A DNA stretch of 64,000 nt from Streptomyces niphimycinicus (GCF_018883605.1 NZ_JAHLEM010000038.1:1-64000), one strand, 5' to 3'; counted from the first letter of the stretch, positions 1 through 9,664 are shown. Made by a program: numbers and translations. The notes: generated from the letters alone by a model not told the origin.

Positions 1-19
1 CCGCAGGAGTCCGATTCCT

Positions 20-39
20 CCCCCGCCTGAAGGCGGGGG
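20..39 (+). terminator. GC hairpin with T-run at the window edge, possible IS200/IS605 right end
   Basis: The 8-bp arms CCCCCGCC (20-27) and GGCGGGGG (32-39) flank a TGAA loop and are followed by TTT, which fits an intrinsic terminator for something upstream of the window. The flanking context (GATTCCTCC before, TTTCCTCGGAGG after) also resembles hairpins found downstream of tnpB genes in IS200/IS605-type elements; this is from memory and unproven. The 3' flank supplies the GGAGG ribosome site (46-50) of the next gene. Confidence 0.55.
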
Positions 40-57
40 TTTCCTCGGAGGTTCCCG

Positions 58-1023
58 ATGAAGGCAGTGACCATCCCCGAGTTCGGCGACGCCGGGGTGC
101 TCCGCGCAGACACGGTGCCGATCCCGGTCCCGGGGCCGGGACAGGTGGCCATCGACGTGGCCTACGCGGGTGCGAACTTCGCCGAGGTCCTCTACCGGCG
201 CGGTGTGGTCGATGTGCCGCTGCCCTTCGTACCGGGCATCGAGGTCGCCGGATATGTCCGTGCCGTTGGCGAGGGCGTCGAGGATCTGTGGCCCGGCCGG
301 CCGGTGGCCGCCTTGACGATCGTCGATTCCGGCGGCTACGCCGAGGTGGCGGTCACCGCGGCGGACCTGGTCGCCCCGCTGGACGGCCTGGATATCGGCA
401 TGGGCACGGCCGCGGCTCTGCCGTCCAACAGCACCACCGCCCTTCTGGTGCTCGACCGGGTGGCCCGCATCGCTCCCGGTGAGAGCGTCCTGGTGCACGC
501 CGCCGCCGCCGGCGGCGTAGGGAGCCAGCTCGGCCAGGCCGCCCGGCTGCTGGGCGCGGGCCGCGTGGTCGGCACGGTCGGGAGCGCCGCCAAGATCGAC
601 ACCGCCAAGGGCTTCGGCTATGACGAGGTGATCCTCCGTGACCGGCTCGCCGACGCCGGTCAGTTCGACATCGTCGTCGACATGGTCGGCGGCCCCACCC
701 GCCGAGCGAGCCTGGACCGGCTGGCCTCCATGGGCCGCCTGGTGATCATGGGCAATGCCTCGGGCGCCGAGGACGTCGGCGTCCCGGCCAATGAACTGTG
801 GTTCACCAACAAGACGGTCTCCGGCTTCAATCTGGCCGCCTTCGCCGCCGCCCACCCCGACGAGACGGGCCGGGCGCTGCGCCGTGCGGTGGCGGCCGCG
901 GCCAAGGGAGAGCTGCGGGTACAGGTCGAGGCTCTGCCACTGGAGCGAGTCGCCGAAGCGCACCGCCGGATCGAGGCGGGGGCGACCACGGGCAAGCTGG
1001 TGCTGGACGTCGCGGCGCTATGA
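58..1023 (+). CDS. zinc-free quinone oxidoreductase / MDR-family alcohol dehydrogenase
   Basis: This 321-residue protein belongs to the medium-chain dehydrogenase/reductase superfamily, NADPH:quinone oxidoreductase branch. The GroES-like N-terminal half runs to about residue 120. The Rossmann half carries the nucleotide-binding stretch HAAAAGGVGSQLGQAA (about 147-162). The catalytic and structural zinc ligands of true alcohol dehydrogenases are absent, as usual for the quinone reductase branch. GGAGG seven bases before the ATG supports the start. It probably reduces quinones or alpha,beta-unsaturated carbonyls with NADPH in the cytoplasm; the substrate is unknown. Its stop overlaps the stop of the convergent AraC gene by 6 bp, so the two transcripts collide. 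Confidence 0.85.
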   Translation: MKAVTIPEFGDAGVLRADTVPIPVPGPGQVAIDVAYAGANFAEVLYRRGVVDVPLPFVPGIEVAGYVRAVGEGVEDLWPGRPVAALTIVDSGGYAEVAVTAADLVAPLDGLDIGMGTAAALPSNSTTALLVLDRVARIAPGESVLVHAAAAGGVGSQLGQAARLLGAGRVVGTVGSAAKIDTAKGFGYDEVILRDRLADAGQFDIVVDMVGGPTRRASLDRLASMGRLVIMGNASGAEDVGVPANELWFTNKTVSGFNLAAFAAAHPDETGRALRRAVAAAAKGELRVQVEALPLERVAEAHRRIEAGATTGKLVLDVAAL

Positions 1024-2034
1024 CGCGGTCGTGGTGCGCCGGAAGTCGCTGGGGTTGGCGCCTCGGACACGTTTGAAGGCCGCGCTGAATCCGAACGGGT
1101 CGGAGTAGCCCACGGTGCGGGCGATGTCCGCGATGGTCGCGGCCTTCCGCTCGACCAGGAGGTCTGCCGCGAGTGTCATGCGCCAGCGGGTGAGGTAGGT
1201 CAGCGGGGGTTCGCCGACCAGGTCGGCGAACCGCTTGGCGAGTGTCGAACGCGACACCCCGGTGTGCTCGGCCAGGGCGGCGACCGTCCATGGTGCCGCC
1301 GGTTCGGCGTGCAGCAGGCGCAGCGCGTCGCCGACCACCGGGTCCCGCTGGGCGGCCCACCAGGCCGGGGGCCGGCCGCCGGGCCGGTCGAACCACTCGC
1401 GCAGTGTGCAGACCAGCATCCAGTCCAGCAGCCGGTCGAGGACGACCTGCTGGCCGGGTGTGTCGACGGCGACCTCGGCGGCGAGGTGGTCAAGGACGGG
1501 GTCGGCCGTGCTCCCCGCGTCCACGCGCAGCACGACGGGCAGCGCGTCCAGCAGTCGGCGGCTGATCTCGCCGCGCACGGGATAGGCGCCGACGATCAGG
1601 GTCGTGGCGCCGGGGCCGTCAGCGGCGTGCCCGCCGGGGCCGTCACCGGTGTCCCCGCCGGGGCCGTCACCGGTGTCCCCGCCCGGGTCGTGCCAGCCGC
1701 GCCGGTGCCGGGTGCCGCCCTGCTCGGGCGTCGCGCAGTGCTCGCCGCAGGCGATCGGTTCGGCCCCGGTGCCGACCTCATCGACGAAGGTGAACGTCGC
1801 GGGGCCGCGCACGACGACCGTCTCGCGGGCACGCAGCGGCTCGGGCGGACCGTGCTCCGGCACGATCCAGCCCGCCCCGGTGAGGACGGTGCACAGGGTC
1901 AGTGGCGCGCCGTCCACGAAGTGCAGGGCCCAGGGCGGGGACAGGGTCGAGCTGCCGAACAACGAGCCATGGGCCCGCACCCCGCGGATCAGATCACTGA
2001 AGGCGTCCACCTCAGCGATTTTAGACGCATGCAC
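1018..2034 (-). CDS. AraC-family transcriptional regulator with cupin-type sensor domain
   Basis: The protein has 338 residues from a GTG at 2034. An upstream extension is open but starts at VHASKIAEVDAFSDL, where AraC proteins of this cupin_6 type usually begin. The N-terminal half contains the effector-domain signature SPPWALHFVDGAPL. The C-terminal 95 residues hold two helix-turn-helix motifs (HTGVSRSTLAKRF and ARTVGYSDPFGFSAAFKR). A glycine/aspartate-rich linker at about residues 117-140 is encoded by three 24-bp repeats. It is divergent from the NmrA-type gene at 2093 with 58 bp between start codons, so that gene is the likely target. Effector unknown. Confidence 0.85.
   Translation of the reverse strand: MHASKIAEVDAFSDLIRGVRAHGSLFGSSTLSPPWALHFVDGAPLTLCTVLTGAGWIVPEHGPPEPLRARETVVVRGPATFTFVDEVGTGAEPIACGEHCATPEQGGTRHRRGWHDPGGDTGDGPGGDTGDGPGGHAADGPGATTLIVGAYPVRGEISRRLLDALPVVLRVDAGSTADPVLDHLAAEVAVDTPGQQVVLDRLLDWMLVCTLREWFDRPGGRPPAWWAAQRDPVVGDALRLLHAEPAAPWTVAALAEHTGVSRSTLAKRFADLVGEPPLTYLTRWRMTLAADLLVERKAATIADIARTVGYSDPFGFSAAFKRVRGANPSDFRRTTTAS
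1612..1683. repeat. three tandem 24-bp repeats inside the AraC gene
   Basis: Units start at 1612, 1636 and 1660. The last two are identical and the first differs at a few bases. They encode GGDTGDGP twice and GGHAADGP once on the minus strand, so the frame is kept. The tract probably forms a flexible linker whose length could vary between strains. Confidence 0.85.
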
Positions 2035-2092
2035 AGGTGATCCGGCTTTTCGCCTATGGGTTCGTCCGAGTCGGCCGTGTTCAATCGGCCTT

Positions 2093-2929
2093 ATGAGCAA
2101 CGACACCACTCTCGTCCTCGGCGCGACCGGCAAGACGGGGCGGCGGATCCTCGCCCGGTTGCGGCTGCGCGGCACACCGGTGCGGGCCGCCTCCCGATCG
2201 AGCCGGACCCGGTTCGACTGGTCCGACCCCGGCGGCTGGGACGCGGCCCTGCGGGGTATCGCCGTCGCCTATGTGGTGGCCCCGCGTGTGCCGGGACCGG
2301 TGCACGAGTTCGTGGCCCGGGCCGAGGCCGCCGGAGTGCGGCGGCTGGTCCTGCTCTCCGGGCGCGGCTCCGACACCTGGGGGGACTCCACGTTCGGCCT
2401 CGACATGCGCTCGGCCGAGGATGCCGTACGCGGCTCGGCGCTGGAGTGGACCGTCCTGCGGCCGTCGAACTTCGCCCAGAACTTCGACGAGGACGTCTTC
2501 CACGCCCCGCTGGTCGCCGGGGAGCTGGCGCTCCCGGCCGGCAAGGTTCCCGAGCCGTTCATCGACGCGGAGGACGTGGCCGACGCCGCGGCCGCGGTGC
2601 TGACCGAGACCGACCGGCACGCCGGACGGATCTACGAGCTGACCGGACCCCGTGCGCTGACCTTCGGGGAGGCCACCCGGCTGATCTCCCGGGCATCCGG
2701 GCGGCCCATCGCCTACCGGCAGGTCTCCCCCGCCGAGTACACCGCGGCGCTGGTCGGGGAGGGCGTGGGCGAGGAGGATGCCCACCACGTCGCCGAGATG
2801 TTCGTGATGATGGAGCGCGGGCTGCTGGCCGGGACGACGGATGACCTCGCCACCGTCCTGGGACGGGCGCCCCGGACCTTCGAGGACTACGTCGTACGGG
2901 CCGCGGCGGCGGGGACCTGGGGGCGATGA
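2093..2929 (+). CDS. NmrA-like NAD(P)-binding oxidoreductase
   Basis: The 278-residue protein has the glycine-rich dinucleotide motif LVLGATGKTGRRIL at its N-terminus (G10-G16). It continues with the atypical SDR fold of NmrA/QOR2-type proteins: RSAEDAVRGSALEWTVLRPS (about 105-124) and an FIDAEDVADAAAAVL segment near the middle. There is no classical YxxxK catalytic pair, which suggests a redox sensor or quinone reductase role rather than a normal dehydrogenase. The ATG at 2093 is preferred because homology begins there, although the frame is open far upstream through the AraC gene. The divergent AraC regulator is the obvious candidate controller. Confidence 0.8.
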   Translation: MSNDTTLVLGATGKTGRRILARLRLRGTPVRAASRSSRTRFDWSDPGGWDAALRGIAVAYVVAPRVPGPVHEFVARAEAAGVRRLVLLSGRGSDTWGDSTFGLDMRSAEDAVRGSALEWTVLRPSNFAQNFDEDVFHAPLVAGELALPAGKVPEPFIDAEDVADAAAAVLTETDRHAGRIYELTGPRALTFGEATRLISRASGRPIAYRQVSPAEYTAALVGEGVGEEDAHHVAEMFVMMERGLLAGTTDDLATVLGRAPRTFEDYVVRAAAAGTWGR

Positions 2930-2950
2930 CCGCCCGGCCATCGCCCCTTG

Positions 2951-3018
2951 CATCACGTGTTCCGAAGCATCACGTGTTCCGAAACATCACGTGTTCCGAA
3001 ACATCACGTGTTCCGAAC
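2951..3018. repeat. four tandem 17-bp repeats (iteron-like) upstream of a PPOX gene
   Basis: Four near-perfect copies of CATCACGTGTTCCGAAA start at 2951, 2968, 2985 and 3002. Only the last base of each unit varies (G, A, A, C). Each unit contains the palindrome CACGTG and, across unit borders, a weak TGTT-CCGA-AACA dyad. The array ends 61 bp before the ATG at 3080 and begins 21 bp after the NmrA-type gene. The 17-bp period is not a multiple of three and the tract is non-coding. It could be a multimeric regulator-binding site for the downstream gene. Confidence 0.85.
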
Positions 3019-3079
3019 GAGCCGACGCCTCGTTCAACGACCTCGAACCCATTCCCCCTCACCCATCGGAAGGGCCGTA

Positions 3080-3511
3080 ATGAGCACCGACGCCACTTCG
3101 CTGACCCCCCAGGACCTCGAGTTCCTCCGGCGCCCCCTGTACGGATTCCTGTCCGTGGCCGGTGGGCCGCTTCCGCCGCAGCCCCGGCCGGTGTGGTTCG
3201 AGGCCACCGCCGAGGGCACGATCCAACTGTTCACGGGCCCGGACACGCTCAAGGTGCGGCGCCTGCGCCGCGACCCCCGCGCCTCGATCGTCGTCGCCGC
3301 CCCCGTGGGTGAACGCGAGCGCTGGCTGTCGGTGGCCGGTCACACCACGGTGGAAACCGACGGCGCACACGACCTGGCCGCCCGGCTGGCCGCGCGCTAC
3401 TGGGACCTCGATGACGACCCGGCCCGCGCCGACGACCTCGCCGCGATCCTGGCCGAGGACTGGGTCCGTCTCGTCATCCACCCGGAGGCCGTGAGCCGCT
3501 ACGCGCTCTGA
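3080..3511 (+). CDS. pyridoxamine 5'-phosphate oxidase-fold protein (PPOX, flavin/F420 type)
   Basis: The 143-residue protein is the usual length for single-domain PPOX proteins that bind FMN or coenzyme F420 in a split-barrel fold. The stretch PRPVWFEATAEGTIQLFTGP (about 34-53) followed by KVRRLRRDPRASIVVAAPVG (about 57-76) is typical of F420-dependent PPOX members. The start at 3080 is chosen because GGAAGG lies eight bases upstream and the family sequence begins there. It lies just after the four 17-bp repeats, which may control it. Substrate not predictable. Confidence 0.75.
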   Translation: MSTDATSLTPQDLEFLRRPLYGFLSVAGGPLPPQPRPVWFEATAEGTIQLFTGPDTLKVRRLRRDPRASIVVAAPVGERERWLSVAGHTTVETDGAHDLAARLAARYWDLDDDPARADDLAAILAEDWVRLVIHPEAVSRYAL

Positions 3512-3549
3512 CCTCCGCGACCACCTCTTCGAGTACGCCGCCGTCCCGG

Positions 3550-4336
3550 TCAGTAGAACTCGACGGTGTTCACACGGTTGAGCAGGTCGTGCCCGTCGAG
3601 GAGCCGGGTGGCGTTGGCGGCGAAGAGTTCGGCGATACGGCGATCCTCCGCCGCGTCGAGGGCGGCGGTGTGCGGGCTCACCAGCATCCGGTCGTGGTCC
3701 CAGAGCGGACTGTGCGCGGGCAGCGGTTCGGTCTCGAAGACGTCCAGCGCGGCGAAGCCGACCCGGCCGGAGTCGAGCGCGCCGATCAGCGCGGCCTCGT
3801 CGATGACGCTTCCGCGGCCGACGTTGACGAGAGTGGCGCCGGGCCGAAGGGCGCCGAAGAACCGTTCGCCGAGGAGGTGCTCGGTGGCCTCGGTGCCGGG
3901 GAGGGTGTTCACGACGGCGTCCACGGTGGGAGCCACTTCGGTGATGGGGTCGGGGTGCACCACGGTGGAGATGCCGGTGACGGTGACATCCCTCCTGCTC
4001 GTGCCGATGACCGTGGCGCCCAGCGCGTGGAGGGTCTCGGCGACGACCCGGCCGATCCCGCCGAGGCCCAGCACCAGCACCGTCTGCTGGTTCACCTGCC
4101 CCATCGTCCAGCGGCCGCTCCACTCCCGGTCGTCCTGCCGGCGCCGCAGCCGGGGCAGGTCCTTGGCTCCCGCGAGGGGCGCCGCCGCCCGCGGCCATCG
4201 TGTGCACCCGGCGCAGGCCCGGGTTGGCCCGGACCGCCCGCGCCAGGGCGGCCGGGTCCAGGTCGGGGATGCCGTACAGGGCGTCGGCCGAATCGATCGC
4301 ACCGCGTACCACACCGACTACATCGTCATCTGCCAA
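3550..4336 (-). pseudogene. D-2-hydroxyacid dehydrogenase fossil with internal deletion and frameshift
   Basis: Residues from about 4110 down to the stop at 3550 form a clear NAD-binding half of a D-isomer 2-hydroxyacid dehydrogenase: VLGLGGIGRVVAETLHALG, then NVGRGSVIDEAALIGALDSG and the catalytic-region motif SPHTA. Upstream in another frame (4336 to about 4190) is the matching N-terminal piece, IDSADALYGIPDLDPAALAR then NPGLRRVHTMAAGGGA. Between them the expected segment of roughly 20-25 residues (the TSSAG-like motif) is missing and the frame changes. The first ~50 residues are also absent, because an oppositely oriented fossil starts at 4337. It cannot make a normal enzyme. Confidence 0.8.
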
Positions 4337-4645
4337 CGGGGGCTGCTCGCCGAGGAATCACGCAAGCGCGGGCTCGAGGTCGGCTATGTGTTCCTCGCCC
4401 ACCGCGGCTACGGCGACGACGGCATGCCCGTCCCCCGCTCGCACGAAGGCGGCCTCATCCACGACCCCGAGCTGATCGGGCAGCGCTCGGCGCAGGTGGT
4501 GCGCGAGGGCACCGTGCGCTCGGTCAACGGCAAGGCGGTCCCGCTCGGCCACGACGCCGACGTGCTGCTGCACGGCGACCACCCGTCCGTCCTCGCAAAC
4601 GGCACCGCGCTGCGCGACGCCCTCGGCGCCGCCGGCATCCGCGGC
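4337..4645 (+). pseudogene. LamB/YcsF (5-oxoprolinase subunit A, PxpA) C-terminal fossil
   Basis: The frame reads GLEVGYVFLAHRGYGDDGMP, then PRSHEGGLIHDPELI and HDADVLLHGDHPSVLA. This corresponds to the second half of LamB/YcsF proteins, the PxpA subunit of prokaryotic 5-oxoprolinase, where an EVFADRAY-like motif and a C/VHGDTP-like motif are conserved. The N-terminal half with the metal-binding region is missing, and the fragment joins directly to the inverted dehydrogenase fossil on the left and to an aminotransferase scrap on the right. No start codon or ribosome site fits. Confidence 0.75.
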
Positions 4646-4647
4646 GC

Positions 4648-4737
4648 GAGGCGTATGAGCAGCGGCGCGACATCATGCGTACGGAACTCGCCGCGATCCC
4701 GGGCCGCACGCTCAGCTCGCCCGAGGGCGCGTTCTGT
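4648..4737 (+). pseudogene. class I aminotransferase scrap
   Basis: Thirty codons read EAYEQRRDIMRTELAAIPGR and then a PEGAFC motif. This matches the C-terminal region of PLP-dependent class I aminotransferases, where a YxxRRD stretch precedes an IPG...PEGAFY motif. It lies in a different frame from the LamB/YcsF fossil and is joined to it without a gap. Nothing of the lysine-containing core is present. Confidence 0.6.
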
Positions 4738-4848
4738 GGGCTCCGAGCTTCGGGATTTCAGCAGCCGGCAGACCACACGAGGCATGGTGCGGCTCGAAGC
4801 GGTGTCGCGCTACTGGGTTTCCCTGGTGCTGGAACACGGCGGGGTGCG

Positions 4849-5127
4849 ATGGCGCAGATGCGATCGCACCGTGGCTATCTGGAACGGCTGAGTGAGGGCA
4901 CCGGCTATCTCACCCCGCAGGCGGAGGCGCTCACCGAACCGCTGCGGCAGACCACCGAGGAACTCGGTCCAGGGGATCTCGGGGACGAGGCCCGCTATCT
5001 GTGGAACGCGCTGTTCGATCCGCGGGACATCCGCGACCTCATCAAGAGCGGACGTACCGAGGACGAGGCGGCCACCCGCCTCGTGGCCGCCCCGCGCGGC
5101 GCCCTCATCGGCTGGTCCAGCCCCTAG
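4849..5127 (+). pseudogene. unrecognised 92-codon open frame at the end of the fossil patch
   Basis: From an ATG at 4849 the frame reads GYLERLSEGTGYLTPQ, later ARYLWNALFDPRDIRDLI and a C-terminal ALIGWSSP. Third positions are G/C-rich as in real genes here, so it was probably coding. I do not recognise the family. In an overlapping frame at 4783-4890, RLEAVSRYWVSLVLEHGG also looks protein-like (perhaps the C-terminal helix of a PadR-type regulator; weak). Given the neighbours, a 3' remnant of a larger gene is more likely than an intact small gene. Confidence 0.4.
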
Positions 5128-6552
<1,425 letters not shown>

Positions 6553-6637
6553 CCCACGGCGCGCACGGCGGCGCACGCGAAGGCAATCTCGTCAGGGCTT
6601 GCCTTCGTGCGCGCTCCAACTCCTACTGTCGGCGGGC

Positions 6638-7633
6638 ATGGAGACCACGGCGCACAACAGAACACTGGGCCGCAGCGGCATCGAGGTAAGCGCTCTCGGC
6701 TTCGGCTGCTGGGCCATCGGCGGTGAATGGCAGTCCCCCGACGGACAGCCCCTGGGCTGGGGCAAGGTCGACGACGAGGAGTCCGTACGGGCGATTCAGC
6801 GCGCACTCGACCTCGGCGTCACCTTCTTCGACACCGCCGACGCGTACGGCACCGGCCACAGCGAACGCCTCCTCGGCCGCGCCCTCGGCAAGCACCGCAC
6901 CGACGTCGTCATCGCGACGAAATGGGGCAATGTCTTCAACGAGCGAACCCGGACCCGGGAGGGGCAGGACGACTCCCCGGAACACCTGCGCCGCGCCCTG
7001 ACCGCCTCACTGCGGCGCCTGAACACCGACCACATCGACCTGTACCAACTCCACATCTCCGACGCCGACCCCGAGCGCGCCGCCCAACTCCGCGACGTTT
7101 GCGAGGAGTTGGTGCACGAGGGGCAGATCCGCGCGTACGCATGGAGCACGGACGACCCCGCCCGGGCCGCCGTCTTCGCCCAGGGCCCGCACTGCGCGGC
7201 CGTCCAGCACCGCCTGAACATCCTTCAGGACGCGCCCGAACTCCTCGCCCTCTGCGCCGAGTCCGACCTCGCCAGCATCAACCGCAGCCCCCTCGCCATG
7301 GGACTGCTCACCGGCAAACACACCGCCGGACGCGCCCTGGACACCGCGGACATCCGCAACGCACCTCCCGCCTGGCTGCCGGGCTTCATCCCGAACACGG
7401 GCGCGGACCCGGCCTGGCTCCAGCGCGTCGACGCCCTGCGGTCCATCCTCACCAGCGACGGCCGCACCCTCGCCCAGGGCGCCCTCGCCTGGATCTGGGC
7501 CCGTAGCCCACGGACGATCCCGATCCCCGGCTTCCGTACGGTCGTCCAGGCCGAGGAGAACGCGGGCGCGCTCGCGAAGGGGCCGCTCACCGCGGGGCAG
7601 ATGGCCGACGTCGAGCGGATCCTGGGGCGCTGA
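6638..7633 (+). CDS. aldo/keto reductase
   Basis: The 331-residue protein has the aldo/keto reductase (beta/alpha)8-barrel signatures. The catalytic tetrad is visible as D and Y in FFDTADAYGTGHSERLLG (about 58-75), K in IATKWGN (about 91-97) and H in LYQLHISD. GSWAIG-like and C-terminal IPIPGFRTVVQAEENAGAL (NADPH-binding) segments are present. The ATG at 6638 is preferred over an upstream one because GGCGGG lies in front of it and homology begins at NRTLGRSGIEV. It probably reduces aldehydes or sugar-type carbonyls; substrate unknown. An 85-bp gap separates it from gdhA. Confidence 0.9.
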   Translation: METTAHNRTLGRSGIEVSALGFGCWAIGGEWQSPDGQPLGWGKVDDEESVRAIQRALDLGVTFFDTADAYGTGHSERLLGRALGKHRTDVVIATKWGNVFNERTRTREGQDDSPEHLRRALTASLRRLNTDHIDLYQLHISDADPERAAQLRDVCEELVHEGQIRAYAWSTDDPARAAVFAQGPHCAAVQHRLNILQDAPELLALCAESDLASINRSPLAMGLLTGKHTAGRALDTADIRNAPPAWLPGFIPNTGADPAWLQRVDALRSILTSDGRTLAQGALAWIWARSPRTIPIPGFRTVVQAEENAGALAKGPLTAGQMADVERILGR

Positions 7634-7903
7634 GCGCGGATCCCGGGCGGGCGGGCGACAGAAGGTCAACGGAGCGGCATAGGGCGCGTTCGACTTCTTC
7701 AGGCGAACCTCGCCGTGGTGCTCTTCTTGCTTCATCTCTTGACGTGTCTGGTTCAGACCTTTAATTTCACCCATCGCCCGTCAGCGAAAAGCCGTGCCTC
7801 TGCGATGGTGGACAACCCGCTCCGCAGCCGTGTCGGCGTTGGCCGTCGGTGTCCAGATCCCCCACCCGTGACAGCGGCAACATCCGCACAGCGAGGAGCG
7901 CAT
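7634..7903. other. non-coding interval before the ThuA gene
   Basis: This 270-bp gap has locally lower G+C (7715-7790), as expected for a promoter of the gene at 7904. I see no conserved open frame, no strong dyad and no RNA structure I can name. Confidence 0.5.
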
Positions 7904-8815
7904 ATGCAGGAGAGCAGAGACATCCGATCACCCAGGACGGCATCCGTGGCCATCCGGCTGCTGGTGCTGTTGGCCACGCTGCTGGGCCTGGCGATCGCCC
8001 CCGTCCACGCGACGGCGCGCGGCGCGGCCGCCCCGTTCAAGGTCCTGGCCTTGTACAACGGAACCTGGGACGCCGCCCACATCAACTTCGTCCATGAAGC
8101 GAACGAGTGGTTCCCCCAGCAGGCGGCACAGAACGGCTTCACCTACACCGCGAGCAACAACTGGAACCTGCTCGCCGACGGCGGGGTCGACGACTACAAG
8201 GTGGTGCTGTTCCTCGACGACCTGCCGCAGACCTCCGCCCAACGCGCCGGGTTCGAGCGCTATATGCGCGCGGGCGGCGCCTGGATGGGGTTCCATGTGG
8301 CGGCCTTCACCACCGAGGCGCAGAGCTGGCCCTGGTATCACCATGAGTTCCTCGGCAGCGGCAACTTCAAGTCCAACACCTGGGGACCGACCACCGCCAC
8401 CCTGAAGGTGGAGGACCGCACCCACCCGTCCACCAAGTCCCTGCCCGCCACCTTCACCTCGTCGGTCAGCGAGTGGTATAGCTGGTCCAACGACCTGCGG
8501 CAGAACCCGGACATCAAGATCCTGGCCTCCGTCGACCCGAGCAGCTTCCCGCTCGGCACCGACCCCAACCAGACCTGGTACAGCGGCTATTACCCGATCC
8601 TGTGGACGAACAGCAAGTACAAGATGCTGTACGCGAACTTCGGCCACAACGCGATGGACTACGACACCAACACCCCCCTGTCGTCCACCTTCGCGAGCGA
8701 GACAGAGAACCGCTTCCTCCTCGACGGCCTGAAGTGGCTCGGCGGCGCAAGCGGCTCCCAGTCACCGGCCGCCGCCACCCCCGAATCCGCCCGGACACCC
8801 ATAACCCAGAAGTAG
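7904..8815 (+). CDS. secreted ThuA-domain protein
   Basis: The 303-residue product begins with a signal peptide: a basic stretch, then a hydrophobic core LLVLLATLLGLAIAPVHA with likely cleavage after AHA/ATA near residue 40. The mature part is a ThuA domain (trehalose-utilisation family, class I glutamine amidotransferase fold): FKVLALYNGTWDAAHINF, the central VVLFLDDLP and GFHVAAFTTEAQSWPWY. ThuA-like domains are often in secreted sugar-oxidising or carbohydrate-binding proteins; no enzymatic residue can be assigned with confidence here. GAGGAG precedes the ATG. A 12-bp perfect hairpin terminator follows 22 bp after the stop, so it is a single-gene transcript. Confidence 0.8.
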   Translation: MQESRDIRSPRTASVAIRLLVLLATLLGLAIAPVHATARGAAAPFKVLALYNGTWDAAHINFVHEANEWFPQQAAQNGFTYTASNNWNLLADGGVDDYKVVLFLDDLPQTSAQRAGFERYMRAGGAWMGFHVAAFTTEAQSWPWYHHEFLGSGNFKSNTWGPTTATLKVEDRTHPSTKSLPATFTSSVSEWYSWSNDLRQNPDIKILASVDPSSFPLGTDPNQTWYSGYYPILWTNSKYKMLYANFGHNAMDYDTNTPLSSTFASETENRFLLDGLKWLGGASGSQSPAAATPESARTPITQK

Positions 8816-8837
8816 CCCCCACACCATCGAGAGCCCA

Positions 8838-8863
8838 GGCCGCCCCGGAAATCCGGGGCGGCC
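8838..8863 (+). terminator. intrinsic terminator after the ThuA gene
   Basis: Arms GGCCGCCCCGGA (8838-8849) and TCCGGGGCGGCC (8852-8863) pair perfectly over 12 bp. A pyrimidine-rich ACCTTCTTCTT tail follows. Confidence 0.85.
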
Positions 8864-9020
8864 ACCTTCTTCTTGGGACGACATGACGAATCGGGAGCTG
8901 GTTCCGCGTCACCTGATACGCCAGTGACGATCACTCGGGTAGAGTCCCCGCACACCTGCGTACCCCGCCGGGCCTCTACGACCTGCGGTGACGCAATGAC
9001 GCGTTGGCGTCACGGCGCGT

Positions 9021-9660
9021 GTGAGGTCGGCGGAGGAAGCGGTCGAGCAGGCACGCACCGCGATGCGACGCGCCCTGCACGAACGGCGCACCGTACTGCT
9101 CAACCTCCCACTGGACGTGCAGGCCCTGGACGCACCCGACGACGCACCGGCCCTGGCCGCGCCGCCGCCCGAACGTACCGCGGTCGAGCCGGTGCCGGGC
9201 GACGTGGCGGCGTTGGCGCGGGTGCTCGATCGGTCACGCCGTCCGGTCTTCGTGGCCGGGCGGGGATCGCGCGCGCCCGGCGCCCGAGATGCCCTCGTGG
9301 CGCTCGCCGAGCGCCACGGCGCGCTGCTGGCCACGTCGGCCGTCGCCCGCGGACTGTTCCATGACGACCCGTGGTCGCTCGATGTGTCCGGCGGCTTCTC
9401 GTCCCCCCCTTGCGGCAGAGCTGATCCAGGAGGCGGACCTGATCGTGGGCTGGGGCTGCGCGCTGAACATGTGGACGACGCGGCACGGTCGGCTGATCGG
9501 CCCGGACACGACCGTCGTACAGGTCGACGACGACACCTCGGCGCTCGGTGTGCACCGGGAGGTGCACCTCGGCGTCACCGGCGATGTGGAACTCATGGCG
9601 CGGCAGGTGCTCGATACGCCCGGACGGCAACGGGAGGGTTACCGCACCGCCGTCCGGAAA
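9021..9660 (+). pseudogene. thiamine-pyrophosphate enzyme fossil (acetolactate-synthase-like), frameshifted at a C7 tract
   Basis: The first frame reads VLLNLPLDVQALDAPDDAPA, then RPVFVAGRGSRAPGARDALV and LFHDDPWSLDVSGGFSS: the end of the N-terminal PYR domain and the central domain of a TPP-dependent enzyme. At 9403-9409 a run of seven C shifts the frame. With six C it would continue directly into LAAELIQEADLIVGWGCALN and VVQVDDDTSALGVHREVHLG in the next frame. The N-terminal cofactor domain start (about 110 residues) and the whole C-terminal PP domain, with its metal-binding GDG motif, are missing. It is a dead fragment of an acetolactate synthase/benzoylformate decarboxylase-type gene. Confidence 0.75.
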
Positions 9661-9664
9661 CTTC

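Noticed and set aside
2946..3020. CRISPR array at the 17-bp repeats
   Set aside because: No spacers; the units are directly adjacent, only four exist, and no cas gene is present.
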